A DNA stretch of 38,207 nt from contig NZ_DBBS01000018.1 in assembly GCF_002292295.1 (NCBI RefSeq), positions 310,444 through 348,650 of the forward strand. The letters are read 5' to 3'. The position numbers and the translations under genes were made by a program. Source of the DNA: Sphingomonas sp. UBA978 (GTDB lineage: Bacteria > Pseudomonadota > Alphaproteobacteria > Sphingomonadales > Sphingomonadaceae). Numbering within the stretch: position 1 is the first letter of the stretch; the number at the start of each line of letters is the position of its first letter. The notes under the pieces were generated by a model. The model was not told where the DNA came from. It saw only the letters and a list, made by a program, of their open reading frames with translations, and did no database searches. Positions 21,914-29,215 of this stretch are shown here, one piece after another.

Positions 21914-23142
21914 TGCTGGCGGGCGCGCTCCTCCTGTTCGGCGTCCCGATGGCGGCAGGGGCACAGGCGGGGGCGGATCCCGGCAAGGTCCAGCGCTTCA
22001 CCCTTGCCGGCACCGCGGCGAAGGGCAGCACCGCCGTCCCCGCCGATCGTCGTTATGCGGACGGCTATGGCTACGAACCCGGCAGCCGCGCTTTGTTCTC
22101 GGTCGCGGCGGCGCCGGGCAATTACCGCGTCACCGTGACGCTCGGCCGCCGCGGCGCCGCAACGACGAGCACGGTCAAGACCGAATCGCGCCGGCTGATG
22201 CTCGACGCCGTCACCGTTCCGGCGGGCCGCAGCGTCACGCGCAGCTTCGTCGTCAACGTCCGCAACGCCGCGCTCGCGCCGCCTCCGGCCAACGCCCCGG
22301 GCGGCGACCATGTGCTGCTCAAGCCGCGCGAGCGCGACTCGCTCAACTGGGACGACCGGCTGACGCTGGAACTGCTCGGCGATGCGCCCACCGCCATCGC
22401 GATCGAGCCGGTCGCGGTGCCGACGCTGTTCCTGCTCGGCGATTCGACCGTCACCGACCAGCCCGCCGAACCCGCGGCGAGCTGGGGACAGATGCTGCCC
22501 GTCTTCCTCAAACCCGACATCGCCGTCGCCAATCACGCCGAATCGGGCGAGACGCTGAAATCCTTCATCGCCGAACTGCGCTTCGCCAAGGTGCTCGAAT
22601 CGGTGAAGCCGGGCGATGTCGCGCTGATCCAGTTCGGTCACAACGACCAGAAGACGCAATGGCCGCAGACCTATGCCGACGCGGCGACCACCTATCGCGA
22701 CTATCTGCGCACCTGGATCGCCGAATTCCGCCGCCGCGGGGTGACGCCGATCCTGGTCACCTCGCCCGAACGGCGGATGTGGACCGGCGACCGGATCAAG
22801 CCGACGCTCGCCGATTATGCCGCGGCGGTGAAGGCGGTCGGCGCATCCGAAAAGGTGCCGGTAATCGACCTCAACGCCGCGAGCATCGCCTTCTACGAAG
22901 CGCTGGGGCCGGCACGCGCGCCGCTGGCGTTCAACGACGGCGGCAAGGACGCGACGCACCACGACAATTACGGCGCCTGGGTGCTGGCACGCAGCATCGC
23001 GCAGGGCCTCGCCACGCTGCCGGTCGGTGCGCATCTGCAGCCCGGCCTCGCGCCGTTCGACGCGCGGCGCCCGCCCGATCCCGCGACGTTCCGCCTCGCC
23101 CCCAGCGTCACCCGCGATGCCACCCGACCGGACGGAAATTGA
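21904..23142 (+). CDS. Second CE12-type esterase with N-terminal beta domain
   Basis: 412 residues from a GTG at 21904, chosen because it adds an Arg before the hydrophobic MLAGALLLFGVPMAAGA; an ATG at 21913 that overlaps the previous stop (TGATG) is the alternative. After the signal peptide there is an extra domain of about 140 residues (RFTLAGTAAKGSTAVPADRR, YADGYGYEPGSRALFSVAAA, GNYRVTVTLG) that looks like a carbohydrate-binding or Ig-like beta-sandwich. The SGNH domain follows with LFLLGDSTVTDQ, NHAESGETLKSF, LIQFGHNDQKT and DATHHDNYGAW, so all four blocks are present. Two different CE12 enzymes in one operon suggest different acetyl positions or chain lengths on rhamnogalacturonan. Confidence 0.92.
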   Translation: MRLMLAGALLLFGVPMAAGAQAGADPGKVQRFTLAGTAAKGSTAVPADRRYADGYGYEPGSRALFSVAAAPGNYRVTVTLGRRGAATTSTVKTESRRLMLDAVTVPAGRSVTRSFVVNVRNAALAPPPANAPGGDHVLLKPRERDSLNWDDRLTLELLGDAPTAIAIEPVAVPTLFLLGDSTVTDQPAEPAASWGQMLPVFLKPDIAVANHAESGETLKSFIAELRFAKVLESVKPGDVALIQFGHNDQKTQWPQTYADAATTYRDYLRTWIAEFRRRGVTPILVTSPERRMWTGDRIKPTLADYAAAVKAVGASEKVPVIDLNAASIAFYEALGPARAPLAFNDGGKDATHHDNYGAWVLARSIAQGLATLPVGAHLQPGLAPFDARRPPDPATFRLAPSVTRDATRPDGN

Positions 23143-23143
23143 G

Positions 23144-24097
23144 ATGACCGATCGCCGCACCCTGATCGCCGGCGGGCTCGCCGCACTGCTGCCGCTCCCC
23201 GCTTATGCGGACATCCCGGCCGAGCGCTTTCCGCTCTGGCCGGGCGCAGCGCCGGGCGGCGAGGGACGCGCGATCGCCGATCAATGGGTGAAGCGTTCGC
23301 CCACCGGCGGCGCGGACGACATCGCCTGGCCGCATGTCGCGACGCCGATGCTCACGGTCGTGCGTCCCGCGAAGCCCAATGGCGCCGCGGTGCTGATCTG
23401 CCCGGGCGGCGGCTATGCCCGCGTCGCGGTCGGCCGGACCGGCGGCGGCATCGCCCGCGACTTCGCCGCGCGCGGCGTGACCGCGTTCGAGATGCTCTAT
23501 CGCCTGCCGCACGACGGCTGGGCGGCGGGGCCGGACGTCGCCTTGCAGGATGCACAGCGCGCGATGCGGGTGATCCGCGCCGGGGCGGGCAAACGCTGGC
23601 CGATCGACCCGGCCCGCGTCGCCGTCGCGGGCTTTTCCGCCGGCGGCCATGTCGCCGCCCGCCTCGCCGCGCGCGCCGCCACCCGCGTCTACGATCCGGT
23701 CGATGCCGCCGACCGGCTGTCGGCGCGACCCGATATCGCCGGGCTGTTCTTCCCTGTGGTGACGATGGGCGACGACGGCGTCCATGCGCAGTCGCGGCGC
23801 GAATTGCTCGGCACCCACGCCGCCGATCTCGACTGGCAGCGGCGCTATTCGGCGGAGGTCGACCTGCCGCCCGACATGCCGCCGACCTTCGTCGCCGCCA
23901 ACGCCGACGATCCGGTCGTGCCGCCGCGCAACGCGATCCTGATGTGGCAGGCGCTGCAGGCGGCGAAGGTGCCGACCGAACTGATGATCTTCGAACGCGG
24001 CGGCCATGGCCCGCCCGCGGCGCATCGCGACGGTCGCCCGGTGCCGTGGATCGACCTGTTCGCCGCCTGGGCCGGCGATCACGGCTGGCACGGCTGA
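23144..24097 (+). CDS. Exported alpha/beta hydrolase (acetyl-esterase-like)
   Basis: 317 residues from the ATG at 23144, one base after the previous stop. N-terminus MTDRRTLIAGGLAALLPLPA is a signal peptide with a possible twin arginine. The alpha/beta-hydrolase parts are an oxyanion-type AVLICPGGGYARVA, the nucleophile elbow GFSAGGH, the acid in ANADDPVVPP, and His in ERGGHGPP. It resembles bacterial acetyl-xylan esterase/lipase-like proteins found in polysaccharide clusters. In this operon it probably takes acetyl or other ester groups from pectin-derived oligosaccharides; the substrate is inferred only from the neighbours. Confidence 0.88.
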   Translation: MTDRRTLIAGGLAALLPLPAYADIPAERFPLWPGAAPGGEGRAIADQWVKRSPTGGADDIAWPHVATPMLTVVRPAKPNGAAVLICPGGGYARVAVGRTGGGIARDFAARGVTAFEMLYRLPHDGWAAGPDVALQDAQRAMRVIRAGAGKRWPIDPARVAVAGFSAGGHVAARLAARAATRVYDPVDAADRLSARPDIAGLFFPVVTMGDDGVHAQSRRELLGTHAADLDWQRRYSAEVDLPPDMPPTFVAANADDPVVPPRNAILMWQALQAAKVPTELMIFERGGHGPPAAHRDGRPVPWIDLFAAWAGDHGWHG

Positions 24098-24136
24098 GCC
24101 GCGGGAACCATCGCGGCGCGCGCCGGTAGACCGATC

Positions 24137-24688
24137 ATGCTGCCCGCCCGTTACTTCGATCGCGACGTCGCCGCCGTCGCCCGCGACCTGATCGGTGCGA
24201 CCCTGCTGGTCGACGGCGTCGGCGGCATCGTCGTCGAAACCGAAGCCTATGCGCCCGACGACCCCGCCTCGCACAGCGTCCGCGGCCCGACGCCGCGCAA
24301 TGCCGCAATGTTCGGGCCGGCGGGCCACGCCTATGTCTATCGCAGCTACGGCATCCACTGGTGCTTCAACATCGTCTGCCGCCCGGGCAGCGCGGTGCTG
24401 ATCCGCGCGATCGAACCGACGCACGGCCTCGTCGCGATGACCACCAGACGCGGCCTCGCCGATCCGCGCCTGCTCTGCGCAGGACCCGGCCGACTCTGCC
24501 AGGCGCTCGCCATCGACCGCACGCTCGACCACGCGCCACTCGACCGCGCCCCGTTCGCGATCCATCCCGCGCCCGCCGCGCCCCCGATCCACGCCGGCCC
24601 GCGCATCGGCATCACCCGCGCGATTGACACCCCCTGGCGATTCTGCGCGATGGATTCGGGCTTCCTGAGCAAGCCGGCGCGCCGATAA
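24137..24688 (+). CDS. DNA-3-methyladenine glycosylase (AAG/MPG family)
   Basis: 183 residues from the ATG at 24137. The family core is clear: VETEAYAPDDPASHSVRGPT with the catalytic Glu in VETEAY, then NAAMFGPAGHAYVYRSYGIH with the DNA-intercalating Tyr region, FNIVC, and the C-terminal RIGITRAIDTPWRF. It is a short bacterial form of about normal length for the family. The enzyme removes alkylated purines such as 3-methyladenine and hypoxanthine from DNA in base excision repair. It follows the pectin operon by 39 bases, so it may be read from the same transcript, but the function is unrelated. Confidence 0.93.
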   Translation: MLPARYFDRDVAAVARDLIGATLLVDGVGGIVVETEAYAPDDPASHSVRGPTPRNAAMFGPAGHAYVYRSYGIHWCFNIVCRPGSAVLIRAIEPTHGLVAMTTRRGLADPRLLCAGPGRLCQALAIDRTLDHAPLDRAPFAIHPAPAAPPIHAGPRIGITRAIDTPWRFCAMDSGFLSKPARR

Positions 24689-24768
24689 TCGGCGTATCAC
24701 GCCAGATCATGGTAAGTTCCAACCACGATTCACGCTTCGATCGACGGGCTCACTCCGGGAGAAGGTGT

Positions 24769-24810
24769 ATGGCATGCATAATGCAGTGTTACACGTGTGG
24801 CCGATTTTAG
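24769..24810 (+). CDS. Possible 13-codon Cys-rich leader peptide (uORF)
   Basis: The ORF MACIMQCYTCGRF has Cys at positions 3, 7 and 10 and ends in TAG at 24808-24810. A strong GGGAGAAGG sits just before the ATG. The next gene starts 24 bases after the stop. ACGTGT at 24793-24798, inside the ORF, can pair with ACACGT at 24828-24833, directly after the ribosome binding site of the downstream gene. It may be a chance ORF; conservation is not known. Confidence 0.4.
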   Translation: MACIMQCYTCGRF

Positions 24811-24834
24811 GCTGCTCTGTCTGGGAGACACGTC

Positions 24835-25053
24835 ATGCTCATCACCATTATCGCCGCCGCCGTCCTTGCCTCCGGTGCTCCTGCCAACGCCGAAACGGCA
24901 ACGCCGCAACCCGCCCCCAAGGCAGCCGATGCGACCACCAATCCGCGCGTATGCCTTGTCGATAACGTCACCGGCAGCCGTATCCCGGTTCGGACCTGCA
25001 AGCGGTTGGCGGAATGGCGCGCCGCTGGCCTCGACCCCTTCGCCAAGCGCTGA
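24835..25053 (+). CDS. Small secreted protein
   Basis: 72 residues from the ATG at 24835; GGGAGA lies six bases upstream. The signal peptide MLITIIAAAVLASGAPANA is followed by an Ala/Thr/Pro linker. A short conserved-looking end follows: RVCLVDNVTGSRIPVRTCKR, then LAEWRAAGLDPF. The two Cys could form a disulfide. Small secreted proteins with the TGSRIP..VCK pattern and a following EW are common in sphingomonads, to my knowledge, but have no known function. It is preceded by the possible Cys-rich leader peptide and followed by a hairpin at 25073-25095, so it looks like a single-gene transcript. Confidence 0.82.
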   Translation: MLITIIAAAVLASGAPANAETATPQPAPKAADATTNPRVCLVDNVTGSRIPVRTCKRLAEWRAAGLDPFAKR

Positions 25054-25072
25054 CGATCGCGCCGCCTGTCGA

Positions 25073-25095
25073 CGCCGGAGGCCAGGCCTCCGGCG
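25073..25095 (+). terminator. Probable terminator hairpin after the small secreted protein gene
   Basis: CGCCGGAGG (25073-25081) and CCTCCGGCG (25087-25095) form a perfect 9-base stem, and the inner bases are also self-complementary. It is followed by CGTTGCGGTTCTTT, which is only moderately T-rich, and lies 20 bases after the stop codon. Confidence 0.5.
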
Positions 25096-25189
25096 CGTTG
25101 CGGTTCTTTGATCCCGTCCGTTCCGCATCGGGACCTTCCATGCTGCACCTGCGTTCATGCGCGGCAAAACCAACTTGGGGGTCCCTGAC

Positions 25190-27301
25190 GTGCACGCATT
25201 GCCCGACCGGCTCGAGCCGGGCTCGCCCTATCCGCTCGGCGCCACGTTCGACGGGATGGGCGTCAATTTCGCGGTCTTCTCGGCCAATGCCGATGCGATC
25301 GAATTGTGCCTGTTCGATCCCTCGGGCAAGCGCGAGACGCAGCGCATCCGCCTGCCCGAATGCACCGACGAGGTGTGGCACGGCTACCTGCCCGACGCCG
25401 CCCCCGGCCTGCTCTACGGCTATCGTGCGCACGGCCGCTACGAGCCGGAGAACGGCCACCGCTTCAACCCCAACAAGCTGTTGCTCGACCCCTATGCCCG
25501 CAAGCTGCACGGCCAGATCAAATGGACCGACGCGCTGCACGGCTACAAGGTGGGCCATGCGCGCGAGGATCTGTCGTTCGACAAGCGCGATAGCGCGCCC
25601 GCCATGCCCAAGGCGGTCGTCGTCGACGACCATTGGGACTGGTCGCGCGACACCCGGCCCAACACCCGCTGGTCGGAAACGGTCGTCTACGAAGCGCACG
25701 TCAAGGGCCTGACCAAGCTGATGGAGCTGGTGCCGCCGCGCGAACGCGGCACCTATGCCGGGCTCGGCCATCCCGCAGTGATCGCGCACCTCAAGCGGAT
25801 TGGCGTTACCGCGCTCGAACTGCTGCCGATCCACAGCTTCACGCAGGACCGGTTCCTGCAGGAAAAGGGGCTGAAGAACTATTGGGGCTATAACACGCTC
25901 GGCTTCTTCGCACCTGAACAGGCCTATATGTCGACCGACAGCCAGGACGAACTGCGCCGCGCCGTCCACCGCCTGCACAAGGCGGGGATCGAAGTGATCC
26001 TCGACGTCGTCTACAACCACACCTGCGAAGGGTCGGAAAAGGGCCCGACGCTGTCGTGGCGCGGGCTCGACAACGCCAGCTACTATCGCCTCGTCAAGGA
26101 CCAGCCCCGCTATTCGATCAACGACACCGGCACCGGCAACACGCTCAACCTCAGCAACGCCCGCGTCGTCCAGATGGTCGCGGACAGCCTGCGCTACTGG
26201 GCGACGAGCTTCGGCATCGACGGCTTCCGCTTCGACCTCGGGCTGACGCTCGGGCGCGAGGACGACGGGTTCGATCCCGGCGCGGCCTTCTTCGACGTGG
26301 TGCGGCAGGACCCGGTCCTCGGCCGGCTCAAGCTAATGGCGGAGCCGTGGGACGTCGGGCCGGGCGGCTATCAGCTCGGCAATTTCCCGCCCGGCTTCGC
26401 CGAATGGAACGACAAGTATCGCGACACCGTCCGCCAGTTCTGGCGCGGCGAGCCGGGGCAGCGTGGCGATTTCGCGGCGCGGCTGTCGGGTTCGGGCGAC
26501 CTGTTCGATCGCCGCGCGCGGCGGCCATGGGCGAGCGTCAACCTCATCTCCGCGCATGACGGCTTCACGCTTGCCGACACGGTGATGTACGAGGAGCGCC
26601 ACAACGAGGCGAACGGCGAGGACAATCGCGACGGTCACGACAACAACCATTCGCGCAATTGGGGGGTCGAGGGGCCGACCGACGATCCCGCGATCAACGA
26701 CGCGCGCGGCCGCGTGCAGCGTTCGATGCTGACCACGCTGCTCGCCTCGCTCGGCACGCCGATGCTGGTCGCGGGCGACGAATTCGGCCGGACGCAGCAG
26801 GGCAACAACAACGCCTATTGCCAGGACAATGCGATCAGCTGGCTCGACTGGACGGCGGCGGCGACGCCGGAGGGTCAGACCCAGATCGATTATGTCGCCC
26901 GCCTCGCCGACCTGCGTCGCCGCTATCCGGTGCTGCGCGCCGCCACCTTCCTCTACGGGCAGGATTCGCCCGGCCACGGCATCGACGACATCGAATGGTG
27001 GGACGAGCGCGGCGAGCAGCTGTCGCCCGACGACTGGCAGAACCCCGAAGGCCGCGCGCTCATGATGCGCCGCGCGACGCGCACCGACGCGGGCGAGATC
27101 GAGGCGGTGTCTTTGCTCGTCAACGGATCGGAGGACCCGGTCACCTTCCACCTGCCGCCGCCGCACAGCCAGCGGACGGTGCTGATCGACAGCGCCCGCC
27201 CCGAACAGGGCGAGATCGCGATCGAGGACAGCTACGAGGTGTCGCCGCAGGGCGCTGTGCTGCTGACCTGGACCGCCGGCGTCGAGGAGCCAACGGCGTG
27301 A
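25190..27301 (+). CDS. glgX: Glycogen debranching enzyme GlgX
   Basis: 703 residues from a GTG at 25190 (MHALPDRLEPGSPYPLGATF), chosen because GGGGG lies nine bases before it and it matches where GlgX proteins usually begin; an ATG at 25157 is in frame but has no visible ribosome binding site. The CBM48-like N-domain (GVNFAVFSANADAIELCLFD) precedes the GH13 barrel. The catalytic residues are D349 (GFRFDLG), E385 (LMAEPWDV) and D457 (ISAHDGFT). HNEANGEDNRDGHDNNHSRN is a hallmark of GlgX. The enzyme cleaves alpha-1,6 branches of limit-dextrin glycogen in the cytoplasm. The treZ gene overlaps its stop (GTGA). The usual glgB, glgC and glgA neighbours are absent here. Confidence 0.95.
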   Translation: MHALPDRLEPGSPYPLGATFDGMGVNFAVFSANADAIELCLFDPSGKRETQRIRLPECTDEVWHGYLPDAAPGLLYGYRAHGRYEPENGHRFNPNKLLLDPYARKLHGQIKWTDALHGYKVGHAREDLSFDKRDSAPAMPKAVVVDDHWDWSRDTRPNTRWSETVVYEAHVKGLTKLMELVPPRERGTYAGLGHPAVIAHLKRIGVTALELLPIHSFTQDRFLQEKGLKNYWGYNTLGFFAPEQAYMSTDSQDELRRAVHRLHKAGIEVILDVVYNHTCEGSEKGPTLSWRGLDNASYYRLVKDQPRYSINDTGTGNTLNLSNARVVQMVADSLRYWATSFGIDGFRFDLGLTLGREDDGFDPGAAFFDVVRQDPVLGRLKLMAEPWDVGPGGYQLGNFPPGFAEWNDKYRDTVRQFWRGEPGQRGDFAARLSGSGDLFDRRARRPWASVNLISAHDGFTLADTVMYEERHNEANGEDNRDGHDNNHSRNWGVEGPTDDPAINDARGRVQRSMLTTLLASLGTPMLVAGDEFGRTQQGNNNAYCQDNAISWLDWTAAATPEGQTQIDYVARLADLRRRYPVLRAATFLYGQDSPGHGIDDIEWWDERGEQLSPDDWQNPEGRALMMRRATRTDAGEIEAVSLLVNGSEDPVTFHLPPPHSQRTVLIDSARPEQGEIAIEDSYEVSPQGAVLLTWTAGVEEPTA

Positions 27302-28992
27302 GCCGCCGCTGGGGGGCCGATCCGCTCGCCGACGGCCGTACGCGCTTCGCGCTGTGGGCGCCCGATCGGGCAGCTGTGACGCTGGAGATCGACGGCGGCG
27401 ACCCGGTCGCGATGGATGCCGACGGCGACGGCTGGTTCGTCGTCACCACCGCCGCCGCCGCCGGAACGCGCTATCGCTTCCGCAGCGGCGACCTCGTCGT
27501 GCCCGATCCGGCAAGCCGCGCGCAATCGGGCGGCGTCCATGGCTGGAGCCTCGTGATCGATCCCGCCTACCCCTGGACCACCGCCGGCTGGCGCGGCCGG
27601 CCGTGGGGGGAGACGGTGCTGATCGAGCTGCACCCCGGCGTGCTCGGCGGTTTCCGCGGCGTGATGGACCAGATCCCGACGCTCGCCGCGCTCGGCTTCA
27701 CCGCGGTCGAGCTGATGCCGGTCGGCGCGTTCGGGGGAACGCGCAACTGGGGCTATGACGGCGTCCTGCCCTATGCGCCGGCCGAAGCCTATGGCGCCCC
27801 CGCCGACCTCCGGGCGCTGGTCGACGCGGCGCATGCGTTCGGCGTGTCGGTGTTCCTCGACGTGGTCTACAATCACTTCGGTCCCGACGGGAATTACCTC
27901 GGCGCCTATGCGTCCGATTTCTTCGATGCGGGGGTCGATACGCCATGGGGCGGCGCCGTCGCCGTCGAACGCGAGGCGGTCCATCGCTTCTTCGTCGACA
28001 ATGCGCTGATGTGGCTCGGCGACTATCGCATCGACGGGCTGCGCTTCGATGCGGTCCATGCGATCGCCAACTCCGGCTTCCTCGACGCGATGGCCGCCGA
28101 GATCCGGGCGACCTTTCCCGATCGCCACATCCACCTCGTCCTCGAAAACGAGGAGAATGACGCCGATCGCCTGCGGACGGGCGGCTATGACGCGCAGTGG
28201 AACGACGATTTCCACAACGTCCTCCACGTCCTGCTGACCGGCGAGACGAGCGCGTATTACGCCGACTTCGCCGACCGGCCCGCAGAGCGCCTCGCGCGCT
28301 GCCTGTCGGAGGGGTTCATCTATCAGGGCGAGGGCTCGCCCAACCATGACGGCAAACCGCGCGGGCGGCCCAGCGCGCATCTGTCGCCGACGCGCTTCGT
28401 GTCGTTCCTCCAGAACCACGATCAGGTCGGCAACCGTGCGCTCGGCGAGCGTCTCACTGTCCTCACCGACACCGCCCGTCTGCGTGCCGCGACCGCGCTG
28501 CTGCTGCTCGGCCCGCAGATCCCGCTGCTGTTCATGGGCGACGAACAGGGCAGCGAATCGCCGTTCCTGTTCTTCACCGACTTCCACGACGAACTGGCGG
28601 ACGCGGTGCGCGAAGGCCGCCGCAAGGAATTCGCCAAGTTCGACGCCTTCGCCGATCCCGCGGCCCGCGAACGCATTCCCGATCCCAATGCGGTGGAGAC
28701 GTTCGATCGCTCCCGTCCGGAGCCGGGCCCGGATGCGACCGGCTGGCGCGACCTGATCCGCGATCTCATCGCACTGCGCCAGTCCGCGATCGTCCCGCAC
28801 CTGTCGGGCGCGACATCGCTCGGTGCGGACGCCACCGGCGACGCCGCCGTCACCGCCCGCTGGCGGATGGGCGACGGCAGCATCCTGACGATCGCGCTGG
28901 ACCTGGCCTATGATCCCGCGCCCCTGCCGCAGGGCGAGGGCGAACTGCTCCACGCCGAAGGCGAACGCTTCGCGGCGTGGATCGCACGATGA
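27298..28992 (+). CDS. treZ: Maltooligosyltrehalose trehalohydrolase TreZ
   Basis: 564 residues from a GTG at 27298 that overlaps the glgX stop. N-terminal CBM48-like part (GRTRFALWAPDRAAVTLEID), then a GH13 barrel with DVVYNHFGPDGNYL, the nucleophile D251 in IDGLRFDAVH, acid E283 in LVLENEENDADR, and D375 in FLQNHDQVGNR. The NHFGPDGNYL and LENEEND strings are typical of TreZ. The enzyme releases trehalose from maltooligosyl-trehalose made by TreY, encoded at the end of the same gene group. The E-to-Y segment VLIELHPGVLGGF is a little short compared with other TreZ proteins, which may be lineage variation. Confidence 0.95.
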   Translation: MSRRWGADPLADGRTRFALWAPDRAAVTLEIDGGDPVAMDADGDGWFVVTTAAAAGTRYRFRSGDLVVPDPASRAQSGGVHGWSLVIDPAYPWTTAGWRGRPWGETVLIELHPGVLGGFRGVMDQIPTLAALGFTAVELMPVGAFGGTRNWGYDGVLPYAPAEAYGAPADLRALVDAAHAFGVSVFLDVVYNHFGPDGNYLGAYASDFFDAGVDTPWGGAVAVEREAVHRFFVDNALMWLGDYRIDGLRFDAVHAIANSGFLDAMAAEIRATFPDRHIHLVLENEENDADRLRTGGYDAQWNDDFHNVLHVLLTGETSAYYADFADRPAERLARCLSEGFIYQGEGSPNHDGKPRGRPSAHLSPTRFVSFLQNHDQVGNRALGERLTVLTDTARLRAATALLLLGPQIPLLFMGDEQGSESPFLFFTDFHDELADAVREGRRKEFAKFDAFADPAARERIPDPNAVETFDRSRPEPGPDATGWRDLIRDLIALRQSAIVPHLSGATSLGADATGDAAVTARWRMGDGSILTIALDLAYDPAPLPQGEGELLHAEGERFAAWIAR

Positions 28993-29032
28993 GGCGCGAC
29001 GGCGCTGCGACGGGGGCCGGCGGCAGCCCTTC

Positions 29033-29140
29033 AAGAAGGTTGTTTCACGCGGAGACGCGGAGACGCGGAGGGGATACGCGGCCATCGAATCCCTCTTCTT
29101 CTCTCCGCGTCTTCGCGTCTTCGCGTGAACAGACCTTCTT
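29033..29140. repeat. Palindromic repeat between treZ and malQ
   Basis: The outer arms AAGAAGGT (29033-29040) and ACCTTCTT (29133-29140) enclose matching inner arms. These start TTTCACGCGGAGACGCGGAG on the left and end TCTTCGCGTCTTCGCGTGAA on the right. The inner arms contain short direct repeats of ACGCGGAG / TCTTCGCG. The 223-base gap between treZ and malQ is filled mostly by this element. It may act on mRNA stability or block read-through; this is inferred from structure. Confidence 0.8.
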
Positions 29141-29215
29141 CGCTGCGCGGCTGACACGCACGGCACACGCCGCCGCCCGCCCCTCTGCGCGACCCCATGG
29201 CAAGGCGCGTACCCA

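Noticed and set aside
29041..29130. CRISPR-like array between treZ and malQ
   Set aside because: The short ACGCGGAG units are adjacent and form one inverted repeat; there are no spacers of even length.
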